Positions 1 to 10,534 of a stretch of 64,000 nucleotides of DNA are shown here, one piece after another. The position numbers were made by a program, and so were the translations under genes. The notes beneath the pieces were generated by a model. The model searched no databases. It was not told the origin of the DNA and saw nothing but the letters and a program-made list of their open reading frames with translations. The stretch is from Agrostemma githago (taxonomy: Eukaryota > Streptophyta > Magnoliopsida > Caryophyllales > Caryophyllaceae). Each line of letters begins with the position of its first letter. The first letter of the stretch is position 1. The DNA is taken from the NCBI GenBank assembly GCA_958450325.1, contig OY288256.1, positions 18,446,557 through 18,510,556 of the forward strand. Direction: 5' to 3'.

Positions 1-522
1 ATGCAGACTCCAGACTCAAATTCAAGTCCATCTAATTTCATGCTGTCTCATCGAAGTCCAAATTCTTATTCAAGATCTCCCGACTTTGGCCTCTCTGAAC
101 TGAGTAGCGATCCAATATCTAGACTTTGGCTTGAATGTGAACTGGATACAGTGGCCGAAGCTCTTCAGGGAGTAAGTGTATCTCCCAGGCCGAGTTTTGA
201 GTTCAATCCCCTTATTAAACTTAATAATTCAATTGACTTGACCCTTTCTCGGAAGACCATAGATACAAGAACTCCTGATACTTCAGTATCACTGCCAAAC
301 AGTTTACCCGAGCCTGATATCAGAATATCATACACGGAAAGCTCAACGAGCCGTGTGTTTGGACCGGATGAGCTAGACTGTTGCAGATACCTCACTGATG
401 AAGAAGATAATGCATTGGGATTAGACTTGGCGGAGTTAACCCTACCTGAACAGCCCGACTCAAATTGCCATGATCCAGGACTGAAACTTGAAGTAGATGA
501 CCCAACCCAAACGACCAACTGA
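1..522 (+). CDS. hypothetical protein, possibly the C-terminal part of a host gene
   Basis: A 173-codon open frame begins at the first base of the window and ends at TGA 520-522; it may start upstream, so the first ATG is not proven to be the true start. The product is hydrophilic, rich in Ser, Pro, Asp and Glu, with no membrane segment, signal peptide or recognised domain. It contains acidic stretches (DEEDN near residue 135) and a Ser-rich N-terminus, so it looks largely disordered. It is the only frame in the window that does not resemble a transposon product. I do not recognise it; it could be a last exon or a chance frame. The antisense frame over 165-539 looks like a shadow. Confidence 0.35.
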   Translation: MQTPDSNSSPSNFMLSHRSPNSYSRSPDFGLSELSSDPISRLWLECELDTVAEALQGVSVSPRPSFEFNPLIKLNNSIDLTLSRKTIDTRTPDTSVSLPNSLPEPDIRISYTESSTSRVFGPDELDCCRYLTDEEDNALGLDLAELTLPEQPDSNCHDPGLKLEVDDPTQTTN

Positions 523-2194
523 CACCGTAACGACCACAACCTAATTGATATGATCCTTAACCATTACCCCAAAAACAACCAGAATTGACCTTTATATCGA
601 TCGACCCTGTAATACGGCACCAAAAATGATGCAACCACATAATGACCCAACCTGATTAGGATGACCTGCTAGCTAGGTCTACTGTGGATGCAGCGTTGCT
701 TCTGAATCCAGTTCCCCTCCTTTCAATTGATGCTCCTGTTTCAGGTAAAAATGCCGAGGGTTCATATGAGCTCACTGTGTTATTTCAGCATTAAGACAAT
801 GCGAGTAAGAAACATGGAGAACCGACAGAAACCATGCCTTGAGTAAAGTTGAGTACTTGAGTCTATTAAGGATGATTGAAGGTTGGATGGTATGCCACGG
901 ACACTTGTTCTAGGGAGCTCTAGTTCTACAATATTCTTTCTTTCTCATTTGCATAGTTATCAGAATCATAATTTTCCTTTCGGATATAAGCTGTTTACAC
1001 TTCGGTGAAATCTTTGCACTTTTTTTTTTCTGTCTTCATAAATGCAGTTGCTAAGTGATGAGTATGACCTTCACCTTGTTGGATTTATGAATCGGTAATG
1101 TGAAAGTGTTGGTGTGAAACGGATCAAGACTTTCAATTTGTACAGCATTGTACTTTTTTGTTATTTATGTGGAAGTATTGTTTACTGTGTTTATTTCCAA
1201 AGATGTGATTATCCCCTGTTTATCATGCTACGCCGTTACTTTGACATGGAAGGTTGTATGAGTCAGATGAGCATGGTACTTTAGGTGATCAGTTCGTAGC
1301 ATCAAGAGTAGTACATCGAGTTTTGATGCTCATGAATTTCTAGTTCACCCGTTAGAATGCCAGCCTTTTTGTTCTTGCAAGTGTGGGAGTCCCTTTGACG
1401 TTGATCGGTGTTTCTGGTCATTTATTTGCTTTTGCGCCACTTCAGTATGAATTTGAGTCCAGTTTTGGATCCCAAGGGCAACAATGCAAGACCTCTCAGA
1501 TTCTCACTAGTTTGAGCCAACTGCTAAATGTGGTTTTTTTTCGTAAATGTATACACAGCCCTACCTTTTTTGGATCTTAAAAAGTGCGTAGTTAATCACG
1601 TTACAATAAAAATAGAAGGGAAATCGAATTTGAGACCTCTTGTCCACGATACTGACATTTTTGAACACAGCCTGTCTTTTGTGTGGCACGGTCTTGTAGT
1701 TAAAGATGTAAATTTGCAAAATGATGTTTCTGACAACTCTTACGGCAGTAAATGGAAATGATTGAGATGTAGACTTGCGGAATTCAATGCCAAACTCGGG
1801 TCAGTTGTCATGATTCATGAATGACATGTTTTTGTGTCTCACATGTCAACCATTCATTCAACACAAATTTCTCTTTTACGATGAAGGAGATATCCGTTGT
1901 AATATCGTAATAAGTAAAAAGTATTTACCCATTTTAATAAAGGATTAAAAATGTCATTATCTTGTTAAATGAATAATATTTTATCTATTATAACGTTATC
2001 GCGGATAATTCGTCACAATGGAAAGTAACGGTTCATTCAGTAATCAGTTTAAAATTTGGTAGACTATAGGCAAGCTTGACATGAGTTCAGTTTAAAATTT
2101 GGTAGATTATAGGCAAACTTGACATGTGTTCTCAAAACTACCAATAATCTTGTAAATATATGGATTGGATTATTGAACATCAATGATATGAACG
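523..2194. other. spacer without a recognisable gene
   Basis: AT-rich sequence with only short frames (for example 1383-1580 and 1528-1761) that show no known motif. It may include 3' UTR or intron sequence of the left-edge gene. The only clear structure is the 43-bp duplication at 2046-2131. Confidence 0.5.
2046..2131. repeat. tandem duplication, 43-bp unit x2
   Basis: Two adjacent copies start at 2046 and 2089 with the words agtttaaaatttggtaga and cttgacatg. They differ at a few positions, so the duplication is not very recent. Confidence 0.8.
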
Positions 2195-2419
2195 TGATAC
2201 AGGACACGTCACAATAAGTAGTTACAAAAGTTGTTAGGTTGTTATAGAAAGTACAGCAATACTCTATAAATACATTGAAAAGGCTGTAACAGAAGTTTTA
2301 TGAAATAAATAACAAACTTCTTCTTCTTCTCCGTTTCTCTCTCGTGTCTGTTAGAAATCGGTTATAGAACTCGAGCTTCTTAAACTCCATTGTTGAAGGT
2401 GAGCTCCTGCACTATATCA
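2195..2419 (+). repeat. RE1 5' LTR
   Basis: Begins TGATACAGG and ends TATATCA; same length as the copy at 6904-7128, with three substitutions between them. It contains a TATA box at 2265-2272, an AATAAA-like word near 2305 and a CTT-rich stretch. Confidence 0.96.
2265..2272 (+). promoter_or_regulatory. TATA box in RE1 5' LTR
   Basis: TATAAATA about 70 bp into the LTR, the expected place for the U3 promoter of this short LTR. The same word occurs in the 3' LTR near 6974. Confidence 0.7.
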
Positions 2420-2420
2420 T

Positions 2421-2432
2421 TGGTATCAGAGC
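2421..2432 (+). other. RE1 primer binding site (initiator tRNA-Met)
   Basis: TGGTATCAGAGC, one base after the LTR, is complementary to the 3' end of plant initiator tRNA-Met, the usual primer for chromoviruses. Confidence 0.93.
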
Positions 2433-2483
2433 ATTTTCGTCCTGGCGCCCAAACACCTCACCGTCAAGCAATTACAAGCACTC

Positions 2484-2744
2484 ATGGAGAATAGAATCGC
2501 AACTGTAGAACAGAGGATAGAACAGCAATCAGCTTCGATCAGCGAGAATTCATTGTTGCTCACTGAGATCCTCAGGATGCTCAAGGATAGGGAGGAAGGC
2601 GAACGTCCTCCGGAGACTCCGAACTCAGGTAATAAGCATCCGGTTTCTTTCAATCCTAAGGTTGAATTTCCAATTTTTGATGGTAGAAATGCGTCAAGTA
2701 CTTTAATCTGTGCAAAATTGATTCGAATCAAAGAGTCGATTTAG
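2484..2744 (+). pseudogene. gag: RE1 gag N-terminus, cut off by a frameshift
   Basis: 86 codons starting at ATG 2484, 64 bp after the LTR. The first 40 residues form a probable coiled coil (NRIATVEQRIEQQ), followed by a Pro-rich linker and the start of the gag core (FPIFDGRN). The normal frame is lost near 2693-2700: downstream codons make sense only in the next frame, where the open gag-pol frame continues. Comparison with the usual gag core suggests a short out-of-frame deletion here. TAG at 2742-2744 ends this piece. I read 2484-6874 as one ancestral gag-pol frame broken once. Confidence 0.85.
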
Positions 2745-2749
2745 CAAGC

Positions 2750-5700
2750 ATGTACTTAACGGGTCGAGCAGAGTCTTGGTTTAATAGCTATATCGCCGTT
2801 AGAACCGTAGTAACCTGGGATGAGTTTATCATAGACTTGTGTGCTAGATTCAAAGAGGATATTGGGGGAAATGTTGTAGAGGAATTCAACAAATTGACAC
2901 AAGTAGGTTCAATTGAGGATTACTTAGACGCTTTTGAAAATCTTAGAGCATTAATGATTCAGCGTAACGCGTTATTGCCGGACCAGTATTTTCTTGATAG
3001 TTATGTTGGCGGATTAAAACCTAATTTGAAACCATTTGTGAGGGCTTTTAAGCCTCAAAATCTGGCGGAGGCGGTTGAATATGCCAGGTTACAGGAAGAA
3101 ACCATTGCTGCTACTAGATATGTGCCTAAATCCGTCGTTAACACGCCCCGATTTATGAATGCTCCTGTTAAGCCAGTGTCAAAAGGTCTGTTACCGACCC
3201 CTGGGGTGAGCAATAGTGGTACTGTGGGTTCTGCATATCAAAATAGACCTACAAAATTTCTAAGTGCGGCTGAAAGAGCTGAAAAACAAAAGCGCGGGGA
3301 GTGTTATTTTTGTAATGAACCTTATGACAGAAACCACAAATGCAAGTTCAAACAATCTCAGTTGTTTGCTGTGGAGATCCCGGGGTGGGAGGACGATTTA
3401 GAGGAGGATGTAGATGTGTATCAGGAAGATGAGACTGGGGAGGTAGCATCGGGTGTAACTGCATTCGACGAGGCCCATATATCTGTCAATGCTCTGTCGG
3501 GTTGTCAGGGTTTTCATGCAATGAGGGTGACTGGTTACTATGGTAAGAAGGCTCTCCACATTCTCATTGACTCGGGTAGCACTCACAATTTCCTGGATCA
3601 TGATGTGGCTAAGAGGCTAGGGTGTAAGCTTGACAAAATTCCTCCTCATGCGGTTACAGTGGCGGATGGCAACCATCTTCCTTGTCAATTGATATCGAAA
3701 GGGTTTGAGTGGAGATTGCAGAATAGCCAATTTCAGACTGATATGTTGATCATTCCGCTGGGTGGGTGCGATATGGTACTAGGGGTACAATGGCTCACTA
3801 CATTGGGCACAATAAAATGGGACTTCCAACAACTCAAGATGGAGTTCCAATTTGGAGGCAGGAAGCTAGCTTTAAGAGGGTTGAAACCTCAGAAACTCCA
3901 TACATCAGAGGAGGGACCATCTCTTAAGTTGTTGTCACAAGCTTCTCACCTCTTTTATCTGCAGGTGTCTGATGTTAAAAATGTGGCATCACCAGTTATT
4001 TGTCATAAGATGGATGTGGAGAATCTTGCAGGACATGCATCGGAAGTACATCCTCTCCTGAAACAGTTTGGTGACCTCTTTGAAGAACCAACTGAGCTTC
4101 CCCCTTCAAGAGGAGTTTTTGACCACAGGATTCCCTTGGTTGAGGGTACACAGGCCATCAATATAACGCCCTACAGATACCCACTTAAAAGAAGGGACAT
4201 TATTGAACAGTTGATTGCAGAAATGCTAGACAGGGGTATCATCCGGGCAAGTTCGAGTCCGTTCGCATCTCCTGTTGTTTTGGTAGGAAAGAAGGACGGG
4301 TCTTGGAGGTTGTGTGTCGATTATAGGGGGCTGAATAAGTGCACCGTCAAGGACAAGTTCCCTATTCCGGTGATGGATGAGCTCATTGATGAACTCGCAG
4401 GCGCCACTATTTTTTCTAAGCTTGATCTTAGAGCTGGGTACCATCAACTTAGGGTGGCTGACAAAGATGTCTTCAAAACTGCTTTTAAGACTCATAGTGG
4501 TCATTACGTGTTTTTGGTGATGCCCTATGGCCTCACAAATGCTCCGACATCATTTCAGAACTGGATGAATGAGGTTTTTCGGCCATTATTAAGGAAGTGT
4601 GTGTTGGTCTTCTTTGACGACATCCTGGTATACAGTCCAACTATGGAGGCTCATTTGGGGCACTTACAGGCTGTATTTGAGCTCATGAGGGCGAATTTAT
4701 TGTTTGCTAAACCTAGCAAGTGTGCCCTTGCTATTGACAAAGTGGAATATTTGGGGCATTTCATCTCCGGGAAAGGGTTGGAAACAGATCCAAACAAGGT
4801 TTCAGCTGTGACTAATTGGCCTGTACCCAAGAATGTTAAGGAGTTACGTAGTTTCCTTGGCCTAAAAGGTTACTATAGGAAATTTGTGCGGAGCTACGCT
4901 GTAATTAGCCATCCATTGACCCAACTTCTGAAGAAGGGCGGGTTTATCTGGTCTGAGCAGGCTACCAAGGCATTTGAAACATTAAAATCTGCGTTGTGTT
5001 CTGCTCTTGTGTTAGCAGTACCTGACTTTTCCAAGCAATTTGTAGTGGAAACGGATGCATCTAATGATGGTATTGGAGCGGTCTTGACACAGGATGGGCA
5101 CCCATTGGCGTTTATCAGCAAATCTTTAGGGCCCAAATGGAGGAAGCTTTCTGTGTATGAAAAAGAGTTGCTTGCCATTGTTTTTGCTGTTCAAAAGTGG
5201 GAGCAGTACTTGAGTGGTCACGCGTTTATAGTTAAAATTGATCAGAAAAGCCTCAAATGGTTGCTACAACAGAAGATTTCAACTCCCTTTCAACAATTTT
5301 GGCTACCTAAACTCATGGGTTTTGACTATGAGATTCATTACAGGGCTGGCAAGGAGAATTCGGCTGCTGACGCCTTGTCCAGAGTGGAGGGAAGTGCAGT
5401 GTTAAGTTTATCTTTATCAGAGATCTATTCAGAGTTGGAAGAGGAAATTAAGAGCAGCTATAAAATGGACCCTTTTCTGGTTGATTTACTGATACAATTG
5501 GATCAGCACAATCATATAGGTCATTATTCAGGGCATCGTGGGTTGATTAGAAAGAAAGGAAAGATTTTAGTTGGGTCGGATTCTGCTGTACGGGACCAGA
5601 TCATGAAGTGGATGCACAGTTCGCCTGAGGGTGGACATTCGGGAAGAGATGCAATCACTAGGAGGGTCAAGGCATTGTTTACATGGAAGGGAATGACGAG

Positions 5701-6874
5701 GCAAATCAGCCATTTCATCAGGCATTGCTCGGTTTGTCAAGCTAACAAGTATGACAATTCTCCCTATCCAGGCAAGCTTCAGCCCCTGGAAATTCCAAGT
5801 GAAATATGGATGGACATATCCATGGACTTCATCACTGGCTTACCCAAATCCCAAGGCAGAGAGGTAATCTTTGTTATAGTCGACAGGTTGAGTAAGTATG
5901 CCCATTTTATGGCTCTTTCTCACCCTTACACGGCAGTAGATGTGGCTCAAGCTTATTTGGACCACGTGTTCAAGCTTCATGGGTGGCCAAGAAGCATAGT
6001 GAGTGATAGAGACGCTATATTTCTGAGTCAATTTTGGCAGGCTCTCTTCACCATTCAAGGTACTGAGTTGAGGCTTTCATCTGCTTATCACCCGCAATCC
6101 GATGGCCAAACTGAGGTAGTGAACAAGTGTATTGAAGCGTATTTGCGTTGTATGAGCAGTGTGAAACCTAAGGATTGGTCTATTTGGCTTCCCCTTGCTG
6201 AGTGGTGGTATAATACATCATTTCACACCTCCATTCAGATGACACCTTACGAAGCTGTCTATAACCAGCCGCCTCCTTTGCATTTACCTTATTTGCCGGG
6301 CGAGACTGCTGTGGATGGGGTTGACAGGACGTTACAGCGGAGGGAAGCTATGATTGTGTTGCTAAGACAACACCTCCTAAAAGCTCAGCAAAGAATGAAA
6401 ATACAGGCTGATAAGCACAGGTCTGAAAGATCATTTGCCATTGGAGATTGGGTTTGGTTGAAACTTCAATCTTATCGCCAGGAGAGTATACAGGTGAGGG
6501 CAAATCAGAAACTAGCACCTAAGTTTTATGGGCCGTTTCAGGTTCGTGATACAGTTGGTAAGGTGACTTATAAAATTGAATTACCTCCCTCAACCAAGAC
6601 ACACAACGTGTTCCATGTCTCTCAATTAAAGGCTTTTAGAGGTGTACTACCTAATGTCATTCATATTCCCCAATGGATGCAAGGCCAGTCTGAAGCTTCA
6701 ACATTACAGCCTCAGGCTGTTATTGATCGAAGAACTGTCAAAAGGCAAAACAACGCTGCTGTGCAGTTTTTAGTCCAGTGGGAAGGTTATGCAGAATCTG
6801 AGGCCACATGGGAATTTGCCGATATCATTGAACAAAGGTACCCAGAGTTCTACTCAGCTCTAATGTCGACTTGA
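2750..6874 (+). CDS. pol: RE1 gag-pol polyprotein (rest of gag, PR, RT, RNase H, IN, chromodomain)
   Basis: Open frame of 1374 codons without a stop; the listed ATG lies inside gag, downstream of the frameshift. In order: gag core (about residues 1-150); a C-X2-C-X7-H-X-C zinc knuckle at 185-198; aspartic protease with DSGS at about 274; RT with the FFDD active site at about 621-624; RNase H with its first catalytic Asp at about 769; integrase with an HHCC finger from about 961 and the catalytic triad D1026, D1086, E1122 (D-35-E spacing); and a C-terminal chromodomain at about 1320-1374 (core QFLVQWEGY, then TWE). In the family, the chromodomain steers integration to methylated-histone chromatin. 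All catalytic residues are present, so pol looks functional; only gag is damaged. Confidence 0.95.
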   Translation: MYLTGRAESWFNSYIAVRTVVTWDEFIIDLCARFKEDIGGNVVEEFNKLTQVGSIEDYLDAFENLRALMIQRNALLPDQYFLDSYVGGLKPNLKPFVRAFKPQNLAEAVEYARLQEETIAATRYVPKSVVNTPRFMNAPVKPVSKGLLPTPGVSNSGTVGSAYQNRPTKFLSAAERAEKQKRGECYFCNEPYDRNHKCKFKQSQLFAVEIPGWEDDLEEDVDVYQEDETGEVASGVTAFDEAHISVNALSGCQGFHAMRVTGYYGKKALHILIDSGSTHNFLDHDVAKRLGCKLDKIPPHAVTVADGNHLPCQLISKGFEWRLQNSQFQTDMLIIPLGGCDMVLGVQWLTTLGTIKWDFQQLKMEFQFGGRKLALRGLKPQKLHTSEEGPSLKLLSQASHLFYLQVSDVKNVASPVICHKMDVENLAGHASEVHPLLKQFGDLFEEPTELPPSRGVFDHRIPLVEGTQAINITPYRYPLKRRDIIEQLIAEMLDRGIIRASSSPFASPVVLVGKKDGSWRLCVDYRGLNKCTVKDKFPIPVMDELIDELAGATIFSKLDLRAGYHQLRVADKDVFKTAFKTHSGHYVFLVMPYGLTNAPTSFQNWMNEVFRPLLRKCVLVFFDDILVYSPTMEAHLGHLQAVFELMRANLLFAKPSKCALAIDKVEYLGHFISGKGLETDPNKVSAVTNWPVPKNVKELRSFLGLKGYYRKFVRSYAVISHPLTQLLKKGGFIWSEQATKAFETLKSALCSALVLAVPDFSKQFVVETDASNDGIGAVLTQDGHPLAFISKSLGPKWRKLSVYEKELLAIVFAVQKWEQYLSGHAFIVKIDQKSLKWLLQQKISTPFQQFWLPKLMGFDYEIHYRAGKENSAADALSRVEGSAVLSLSLSEIYSELEEEIKSSYKMDPFLVDLLIQLDQHNHIGHYSGHRGLIRKKGKILVGSDSAVRDQIMKWMHSSPEGGHSGRDAITRRVKALFTWKGMTRQISHFIRHCSVCQANKYDNSPYPGKLQPLEIPSEIWMDISMDFITGLPKSQGREVIFVIVDRLSKYAHFMALSHPYTAVDVAQAYLDHVFKLHGWPRSIVSDRDAIFLSQFWQALFTIQGTELRLSSAYHPQSDGQTEVVNKCIEAYLRCMSSVKPKDWSIWLPLAEWWYNTSFHTSIQMTPYEAVYNQPPPLHLPYLPGETAVDGVDRTLQRREAMIVLLRQHLLKAQQRMKIQADKHRSERSFAIGDWVWLKLQSYRQESIQVRANQKLAPKFYGPFQVRDTVGKVTYKIELPPSTKTHNVFHVSQLKAFRGVLPNVIHIPQWMQGQSEASTLQPQAVIDRRTVKRQNNAAVQFLVQWEGYAESEATWEFADIIEQRYPEFYSALMST

Positions 6875-6890
6875 GGACAAGTCTGTTTTC

Positions 6891-6903
6891 AAGGGAGGAG
6901 GAA
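6891..6903 (+). other. RE1 polypurine tract
   Basis: AAGGGAGGAGGAA immediately precedes the 3' LTR, the place and composition expected for the plus-strand primer. Confidence 0.9.
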
Positions 6904-7128
6904 TGATACAGGACACGTCACTATAAGTAGTTACAAAAGTTGTTAGGTTGTTATAGAAAGTACAACAATACTCTATAAATACATTGAAAAGGCTGTAACA
7001 GAAGTTTTATGAAATAAATAACAAACTTGTTCTTCTTCTCCGTTTCTCTCTCGTGTCTGTTAGAAATCGGTTATAGAACTCGAGCTTCTTAAACTCCATT
7101 GTTGAAGGTGAGCTCCTGCACTATATCA
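6904..7128 (+). repeat. RE1 3' LTR
   Basis: 225 bp, begins TGATACAGG and ends TATATCA, followed by target duplication GAACG (7129-7133). Confidence 0.96.
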
Positions 7129-7133
7129 GAACG

Positions 7134-7921
7134 GTTAAAAATGATATTTAAACCAATGCATCCGAAACTGAAAATGAAAATTTGACAATGGAACAAATAG
7201 AGATAATCGTACTTAGGGGGCGTTTGGTTCGAAGTATTGGAATGAATTGTGATTCCATGAAGGGTTGGAGTTAGATACTCATACTTGTTTACGGTTGTTT
7301 GGTTCGAGGGTGGAACGGATTGTGTTTGTATTAAGGTGGGATGAAGTTAGAAACTTAAGGTTGGGGTAGGGGATGAGATTCCAATGGACTGATCGGATTC
7401 TCATGTTATCTACTTCTATTCTACTCAATCACTGCCCTGACTTCGTATTCGCAATTTTACTTCACCTGACAAATCGTATTTATTTCATCCTTGATGTGTA
7501 CATACTTTACTTATACTCACCGTGGTATGCTTCGAACCGATTTCTTCGGAACAGATCGGGCCTGGATCAATTCCAAGACCATTTTTGGAAATGCGGAATT
7601 TGGATCCAGTCCCGATCCGGCTTGTTGCCATCAACCCTAATGGTAATAAATATAAGGTTAGGTTAGGCTCGTCACTTTAAATTACGGATCAAACTTAAAT
7701 GTTTCTTTGAATGTCGGATCGGACGAATTTGGATCTCTATAATAGCACGAAATATTTCACCCATTCATTGAAATTCTCTTATATGACAAAACTATCCGTC
7801 TTACGACGAGTAGTAATAACCATTTAATTAGTTAAGAACCAAACATCGACATTTCTCATGTGATTTGTCTTTTGTCTTTTCTATCTAAACATTTATTTCA
7901 TTTTGGGACTATCTAAACATT
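7134..7921. other. spacer, nothing identified
   Basis: AT-rich DNA. A GGGGGCGTTTGGTTCG word near 7215 resembles MITE ends, and a weak opposite-strand partner lies near 7848, but the ends do not match well enough to call an element. Confidence 0.4.
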
Positions 7922-7923
7922 TA

Positions 7924-8184
7924 ATCCCTCCGTTCAAGTCAACCTTCCCTTTTACTTTTTGCACAAGTTATAAGAAATCGATCGTTTATTATCTAAGGTA
8001 CAAATGAGTAAAAGTTGAGCATTTGTTTAATATTAAAGGTAGGGTAAATAGGGGCATTTATGTAAAATATGTAAGGTTTAAAGTATGTTTTTAATATTAA
8101 AACAATGACTAAAATAGAAATGGGTAGATAGGACTTGAACTTCCCAAAAAGGAATAAGGGAATGTTCGACTTGAACGGATGAAG
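7924..8184. mobile_element. Stowaway-like MITE
   Basis: 261 bp flanked by TA dinucleotides (7922-7923 and 8185-8186). The left end is atccctccgttcaagtc; the right end reads cttcatccgttcaagtc on the minus strand. CTCCNTCCG-type termini with a TA duplication are typical of Stowaway (Tc1/mariner-derived) elements. Non-coding. Confidence 0.72.
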
Positions 8185-8457
8185 TATATCTTTTTACCTT
8201 TTGTTCATTCAAGTCGAACCTTCCTTTATTTCTTCTTTGGACGTTCAATTCCGAACTTCACCTTTCCATTTTTGTCATTGTTTTCCTTACAATCTAAAAA
8301 GAAAATGTTGCCAAAATTGTGGCCGTAGGAATAGTGAATCCCTTTAGAAATAGTGTTTGGGAGGCCACATACCAAATAGGTAACAAAAAGTGGCACCAAT
8401 GTGCCACATTGGTAAAAAATTGAAGTTGTGCCAAATTGGTAAAAAAAAACGTGGTTT

Positions 8458-8873
8458 GTAAGTGACAAATTGGTCTAAAAAAATTTCGCTTACTTTTCAA
8501 GAACTTTGGTGTTCGGCTCGATTTTTTACCCGTCCCACCGTCCGTATCGGTTTAGTGTGAAAAAATCGACATTACTTTTTATTGATTTTTTCTTAGATAT
8601 TATTTTTAAAAGATTGTTTGCCTACTTAATCCGGTTTAATCGTCTAATTTAAAGGTGAAGTTTTTAAACGGGATTTGAAGGTGGGTGAGTAGACCTATTA
8701 ACACTCGATCTGACCAAAATTCCGGCCTTTGAACCGGACCGACTAAGAAAAAATTAAATAAAAATAATTTCGAGTTTTTTAGACAAAACCTATACGGACG
8801 GGTAAAATCGAGTCGAACACCAAAATTCTTAAAAATTATACCGGAATGTGTTTTTGACCAATTTGTGACTTAG
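8458..8873. mobile_element. foldback / long-inverted-repeat element
   Basis: Two arms of roughly 130-150 bp are inverted copies: left arm about 8458-8600, right arm about 8740-8873. The arms share, in opposite orientation, acaaattggtc, ttggtgttcg and acccgtcc. The loop between them holds about 140 bp. Flanking copies of 'ccacattggtaaaa' and 'ttttaccaa' words suggest the inverted repeat may extend outward. No ORF. Superfamily unknown. Confidence 0.65.
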
Positions 8874-8907
8874 ATGCCACTTTTTTTACCAACTAGATTA
8901 AAGCCTG

Positions 8908-10196
8908 TGTAACACCCCGTGTTTTCATAATTTTATAAACATATAAATTCTTTTAACTCCATCCCCATTATCCTTTAATCCATCCATCACTTGTATGCTT
9001 GGAATTAATATTATAGGTTCTCACCCTTCACACTTTTATTTATACTCTATAATCCTTATGTTCGGATGGACTAATAAACTAAGGCAATATATTTGCTCAT
9101 TTTACGTCAGGTTAAAGACGTAATTGGTTCTTGATCAAAACATTTAAAAAAAAACATAACAATTTCAGATCTTTCTCTTAGCTTTCCAACGCCCCCTTAA
9201 TCGTCTTAATCAGAGTTCTTTAGGGAAAGTAATGCTCGAAATACGACAGAATGTCACCGTAACCCGCAGACCAAATCTGTTCCGTCCTTATCTCCACTTC
9301 ACTCATACTTCACTTAATTATTTGTCACATGCAAGTGGTGCAACTTGCACTTCCTTGGAGGCCAAGGTTGTTGGATAAGTATCCCACATTGCCATATTAT
9401 GGCTCGGTTATATGCTTCAAAAGAAATTTCCTTACTTGTTATCCCACATTGAGAAAATGAGGAAAAATGAGACTTATCCACATTGATGAAGTTTGGTTAT
9501 TTTTAGCTTCCTTTGTGGTGTTGTCCACATCGGACAATTAGGAGGAAGACTTGAGCTTTATAAACTTCCTCCTTCATTAGTATTATTAATTGTAGTTAAG
9601 TGGGCCTTTTATGGAGATGTGTTTGACCTCAAACCACACTCGTGCTCGTCTTAGGTTGGGTTAGCCCACTTTTACGTATGTGGGAGATGCATTTGGTTTA
9701 TTCATGCACCTACCCGGTGACGTTTTCATTTTGTAGTTTTGTCTACACCGAATCTACAAAGGTTGTGTACTCCTGAGGGTCGATTGTCATGGAAAACGTG
9801 TGTAGAGTACGGGACAAATTCGACTTCAGGACAGTGACTTGTCACGTCACAACCGTTTCTAAGATAAGCCCGCTCCCTTATTATTTCATATTTTATATTC
9901 ATTTTATTTTATTTACCGTTGATATAATATTATAACTCAATAATATATATGATTCTATTCACATTAATATGATCGTACTTATTTTTGATACAACTTTTAT
10001 ACTATTGTTCCAACAATCTAAAGTCGATTTATTTTATATTTTATCTGTTTGGTATAATTGCTATGCATATCCCCATTTTCGTAATGCTCTCATATCGTAT
10101 GATGCTCTCATATCTCCAACTCGTCCTTATTCTTTATGCATATTTTCGTGATATATTATAGCATGTACGAGTACATGATTTTTTTTGGGTCTAACA
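8908..10196 (+). mobile_element. probable solo LTR (Tekay-like chromovirus)
   Basis: Begins TGTAACACCCCG and probably ends GGGTCTAACA, a partly complementary terminal pair as in LTRs. It contains a TATA box (ctttataaac, about 9555) and words such as agctttccaacgccccct near 9180 that I associate with Tekay/Del LTRs. There is no second LTR, PBS or coding sequence next to it. The 5-bp flanks (gcctg and cttcc) do not match, so the right border is uncertain or the solo LTR arose by exchange between elements. Confidence 0.42.
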
Positions 10197-10325
10197 CTTC
10201 CGTATTTACATTTATAATCACAACAAAAGACACTTCGACCATTTTCTTGTATTCAGCTTGTAAACTAGTTGCTTAAGAAATTTGGCGTGTTATTTGTTTG
10301 GTTCATGTTTAGCTAAAAATTACTA

Positions 10326-10532
10326 CTCCCTCCGATTTTTTATTATCTTCCCCTTTGGTTTTGGGGAAGAAAATAAGGGTGTAGGAATGTGTGGTTCAAA
10401 ATAAAAGAAGGAAGAGAGAGAAATGTAAGGGTGATTCTAAACCACATGTTGATGGCCCAAAATAGAAATAGAGAAGAAATGGTGTTTCAGCCCAATAAAG
10501 AAACATGGAAGATAGATAAAAATCGGAGGGAG
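10326..10532. mobile_element. Stowaway MITE
   Basis: 207 bp between TA duplications (10324-10325 and 10533-10534). The terminal inverted repeats are near perfect: CTCCCTCCGATTTTT at both ends. Non-coding, as expected of a Tc1/mariner-derived MITE. Confidence 0.92.
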
Positions 10533-10534
10533 TA

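Larger units (their letters stand above)
2195..7128 (+). mobile_element. RE1: full-length Ty3/gypsy chromovirus (Reina-like)
   Basis: Complete LTR retrotransposon, 4934 bp, flanked by the 5-bp target duplication GAACG (2190-2194 and 7129-7133). It has equal 225-bp LTRs, an initiator-Met PBS, a single gag-pol region and a polypurine tract. The domain order gag, protease, RT, RNase H, integrase, chromodomain is seen directly and is diagnostic of chromoviruses. The very short LTRs and total size under 5 kb favour the Reina clade (inference). The LTRs differ at 3 of 225 positions, so insertion is recent. One gag frameshift makes this copy probably non-autonomous. Confidence 0.95.

Noticed and set aside
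7215..7865. MITE suggested by GGGGGCGTTTGGTTCG and a weak inverted partner
   Set aside because: The two ends match over only a few bases and no target duplication was found.
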